Assembly (NCBI GenBank): GCA_947589175.1
Contig: CANPZR010000025.1
Location: 1 to 16,601 of the forward strand
Source: an uncultured Lachnospiraceae bacterium
Lineage (GTDB): Bacteria > Bacillota > Clostridia > Lachnospirales > Lachnospiraceae
Length of the DNA stretch: 16,601 nucleotides
Reading direction: 5' to 3'
The notes under the pieces are model-generated. The model was given only the letters and a program-made list of their open reading frames with translations. It was not told where the DNA came from and searched no databases. The stretch's first letter is position 1; the number at the start of each line of letters is the position of its first letter. Shown in pieces: positions 15,811 to 16,601 of the stretch. The position numbers were made by a program, and so were the translations under genes.

Positions 15811-16382
15811 GTTTTTCTGCCTCCTTTTCGCTTCGATAAATTTTCAGAGTGAATAAAGCACAGGATATGTACTTAGCAGGATATCCACTCATTTCAGAAA
15901 ACTGCCATCATTCCACAGACAAATTTGCTGAAATCAGTGAATATCATGGACATCAAAGTCCGTATTCTCTCGATATGACTGCGGCTTCTGCTTGCCACAC
16001 TTTTCGGATACCGCACTCAAGATATCCTCATGAACTGCCAATTCCCCATCGTTATTGCTTTTGACTCACGATTTCGGTGTTCCGGCTCCTCTGATTTTCT
16101 CCGACTTTGCATTCATCGGTAGCTCCGGCTTAGGCTAGCGGTCTTTCCATGAGCAGCTATAAGGACACTTATAACCGACCTTCATCGCCGTACCCCGGTG
16201 CGTCCCCGTTAGGGGCAGAGAAACCTTCTCGTCATACCTACTATAAAATTGTCTGCCGAACTGCCAGCTATGCCGGTCTTTGTTCGACGCACCTATATAG
16301 TAGCATTTTTTTCAGCGATATTGTCCTCATCTGATGCACCTTATTTTTGTTTTCATCTACTTTGTAGGATGATTGGGGACAT
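15811..16382. other. Gene-free region upstream of parM with several inverted repeats
   Basis: This 572-bp stretch holds no convincing gene: open frames on either strand are short, lack ribosome-binding sites or contain stops. From 16101 to 16303 it is rich in inverted repeats: CCGA/TCGG (16101-16119), TATAAG-GACA-CTTATA (16158-16173), GGTC/GACC around it (16140-16180), CCCC/GGGG (16204-16215), GAGAA/TTCTC (16218-16230), and two long-range pairs, GGTGCGTC/GACGCACC (16197-16204 with 16286-16293) and CTACTATA/TATAGTAG (16238-16245 with 16296-16303). A run of seven Ts follows at 16306. It could be a structured RNA or leader, a partition or replication site, or a decayed insertion. No promoter is visible. 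Confidence 0.5.
15861..15884. repeat. Short direct repeat upstream of parM (possible parC component)
   Basis: CAGGATAT occurs twice, 16 bp apart (15861-15868 and 15877-15884), about 50 bp upstream of parM. A related GATATCCT is at 16021 on the plus strand, and TTTCAGA occurs at 15842 and 15892. ParM systems have their centromere and operator, made of direct repeats, upstream of parM, so this is a candidate. The repeats are few and degenerate, so the assignment is weak. Confidence 0.3.
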
Positions 16383-16550
16383 TTACGGTGTTCCAGCATC
16401 CACAAATGCTAGGAATACCCGAAAGATCAGCCCAAACATCAAAAGAAAAATCTTTAACAGCTCCAGCGTCAGCCAAAATGCAGCCGCCGCCACTTTTAAC
16501 ACTCCCTTTACAATCATAATGATTGCTTTCCAGAGCAGTTGCCAGATCAT
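16383..16550 (-). CDS. 55-aa hydrophobic protein, probable small membrane protein
   Basis: A small protein rich in Leu, Ile, Val, Phe and Ala, starting MIWQLLWKAIIMIVKGVL, with a second hydrophobic segment (residues about 22-50, with one Glu and one Lys in it) and ending in VDAGTP. One or two membrane-spanning helices are likely. AAGGAG lies 9 bases before the ATG at 16550, which makes it a convincing gene despite its size. The family is not recognised. Such small membrane proteins near transfer and partition genes may be channel subunits, toxins of a toxin-antitoxin pair, or membrane anchors; the sequence does not distinguish these. Its neighbour upstream lies outside the window. Confidence 0.65.
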   Translation of the reverse strand: MIWQLLWKAIIMIVKGVLKVAAAAFWLTLELLKIFLLMFGLIFRVFLAFVDAGTP

Positions 16551-16601
16551 AACCACCAACTCCTTACTTACTAAAAAAGGGACTAAATCAGCATTAAAAA
16601 A

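Noticed and set aside
15918..16063. Minus-strand remnant frame between two stops near parM, with a protein-like 43-residue stretch (from VKSNN to the TGA at 15918)
   Set aside because: It has no good start or ribosome-binding site and no recognised similarity, so I did not call a gene or pseudogene; it might be a decayed insert.
16101..16303. Group II intron fragment, suggested by GGTGCGTC near a pseudoknot-like region
   Set aside because: No domain V-like hairpin, no reverse transcriptase and no boundary at the other end; the 5' GTGCG alone is not enough.
15849..16334. Plus-strand open frames of 61-71 aa upstream of parM
   Set aside because: No ribosome-binding sites, no recognisable protein features, and they lie in the repeat-rich, structured region.

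Overview
The window looks like the mobilization and maintenance part of an integrative conjugative element (Tn1549/CTn-like) from a Gram-positive gut clostridium, probably Lachnospiraceae. Evidence: AGGAGG-type Shine-Dalgarno sites before nearly every gene, an LPQTG surface protein with Cna-B/SpaA-type repeats, and a Firmicutes-type set of VirD4, PcfB, MobP relaxase, MobC, TOPRIM/DUF3991, RadC-like and DUF5688-like proteins. This assignment is by recognition of protein families, not by a database search. All supported genes are on the minus strand, so the element reads from right to left.

In transcription order (right to left): a 55-aa membrane protein (16383-16550); a gene-free stretch of about 570 bp with several inverted repeats, including an interlocking pair that could form a pseudoknot; a ParM/StbA actin-like ATPase and a ParR-like DNA-binding protein, closed by an intrinsic terminator; a 1552-aa sortase-anchored adhesin, closed by a second terminator; then a tight operon of a DUF5688-like protein, a 41-aa acidic peptide, a RadC-like JAMM protein and a DUF3991/TOPRIM protein. 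Next comes a 370-bp gene-free control region (6448-6818) with two triplets of 32-bp-spaced palindromic repeats and two larger inverted repeats, which I read as the likely origin of transfer. It is followed by the transfer operon: an unrecognised 192-aa protein, MobC, relaxase, a coiled-coil protein, a PcfB/DUF3801 protein and the VirD4 coupling ATPase, which runs off the left edge.

Proposed working model: MobC and the relaxase act on the control region to nick the DNA; PcfB and VirD4 bring the relaxosome to a type IV secretion channel presumably encoded left of the window; the large surface protein may help hold mating cells together; the TOPRIM and RadC-like proteins may act on DNA processing after transfer; ParM/ParR would stabilise a circular, extrachromosomal form. 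The points most worth following up are the repeat array with the oriT candidate, the structured region upstream of parM, and a partition system in what looks like an integrative element. No integrase, attachment site or secretion-channel gene is in the window, so integration itself is not shown here.
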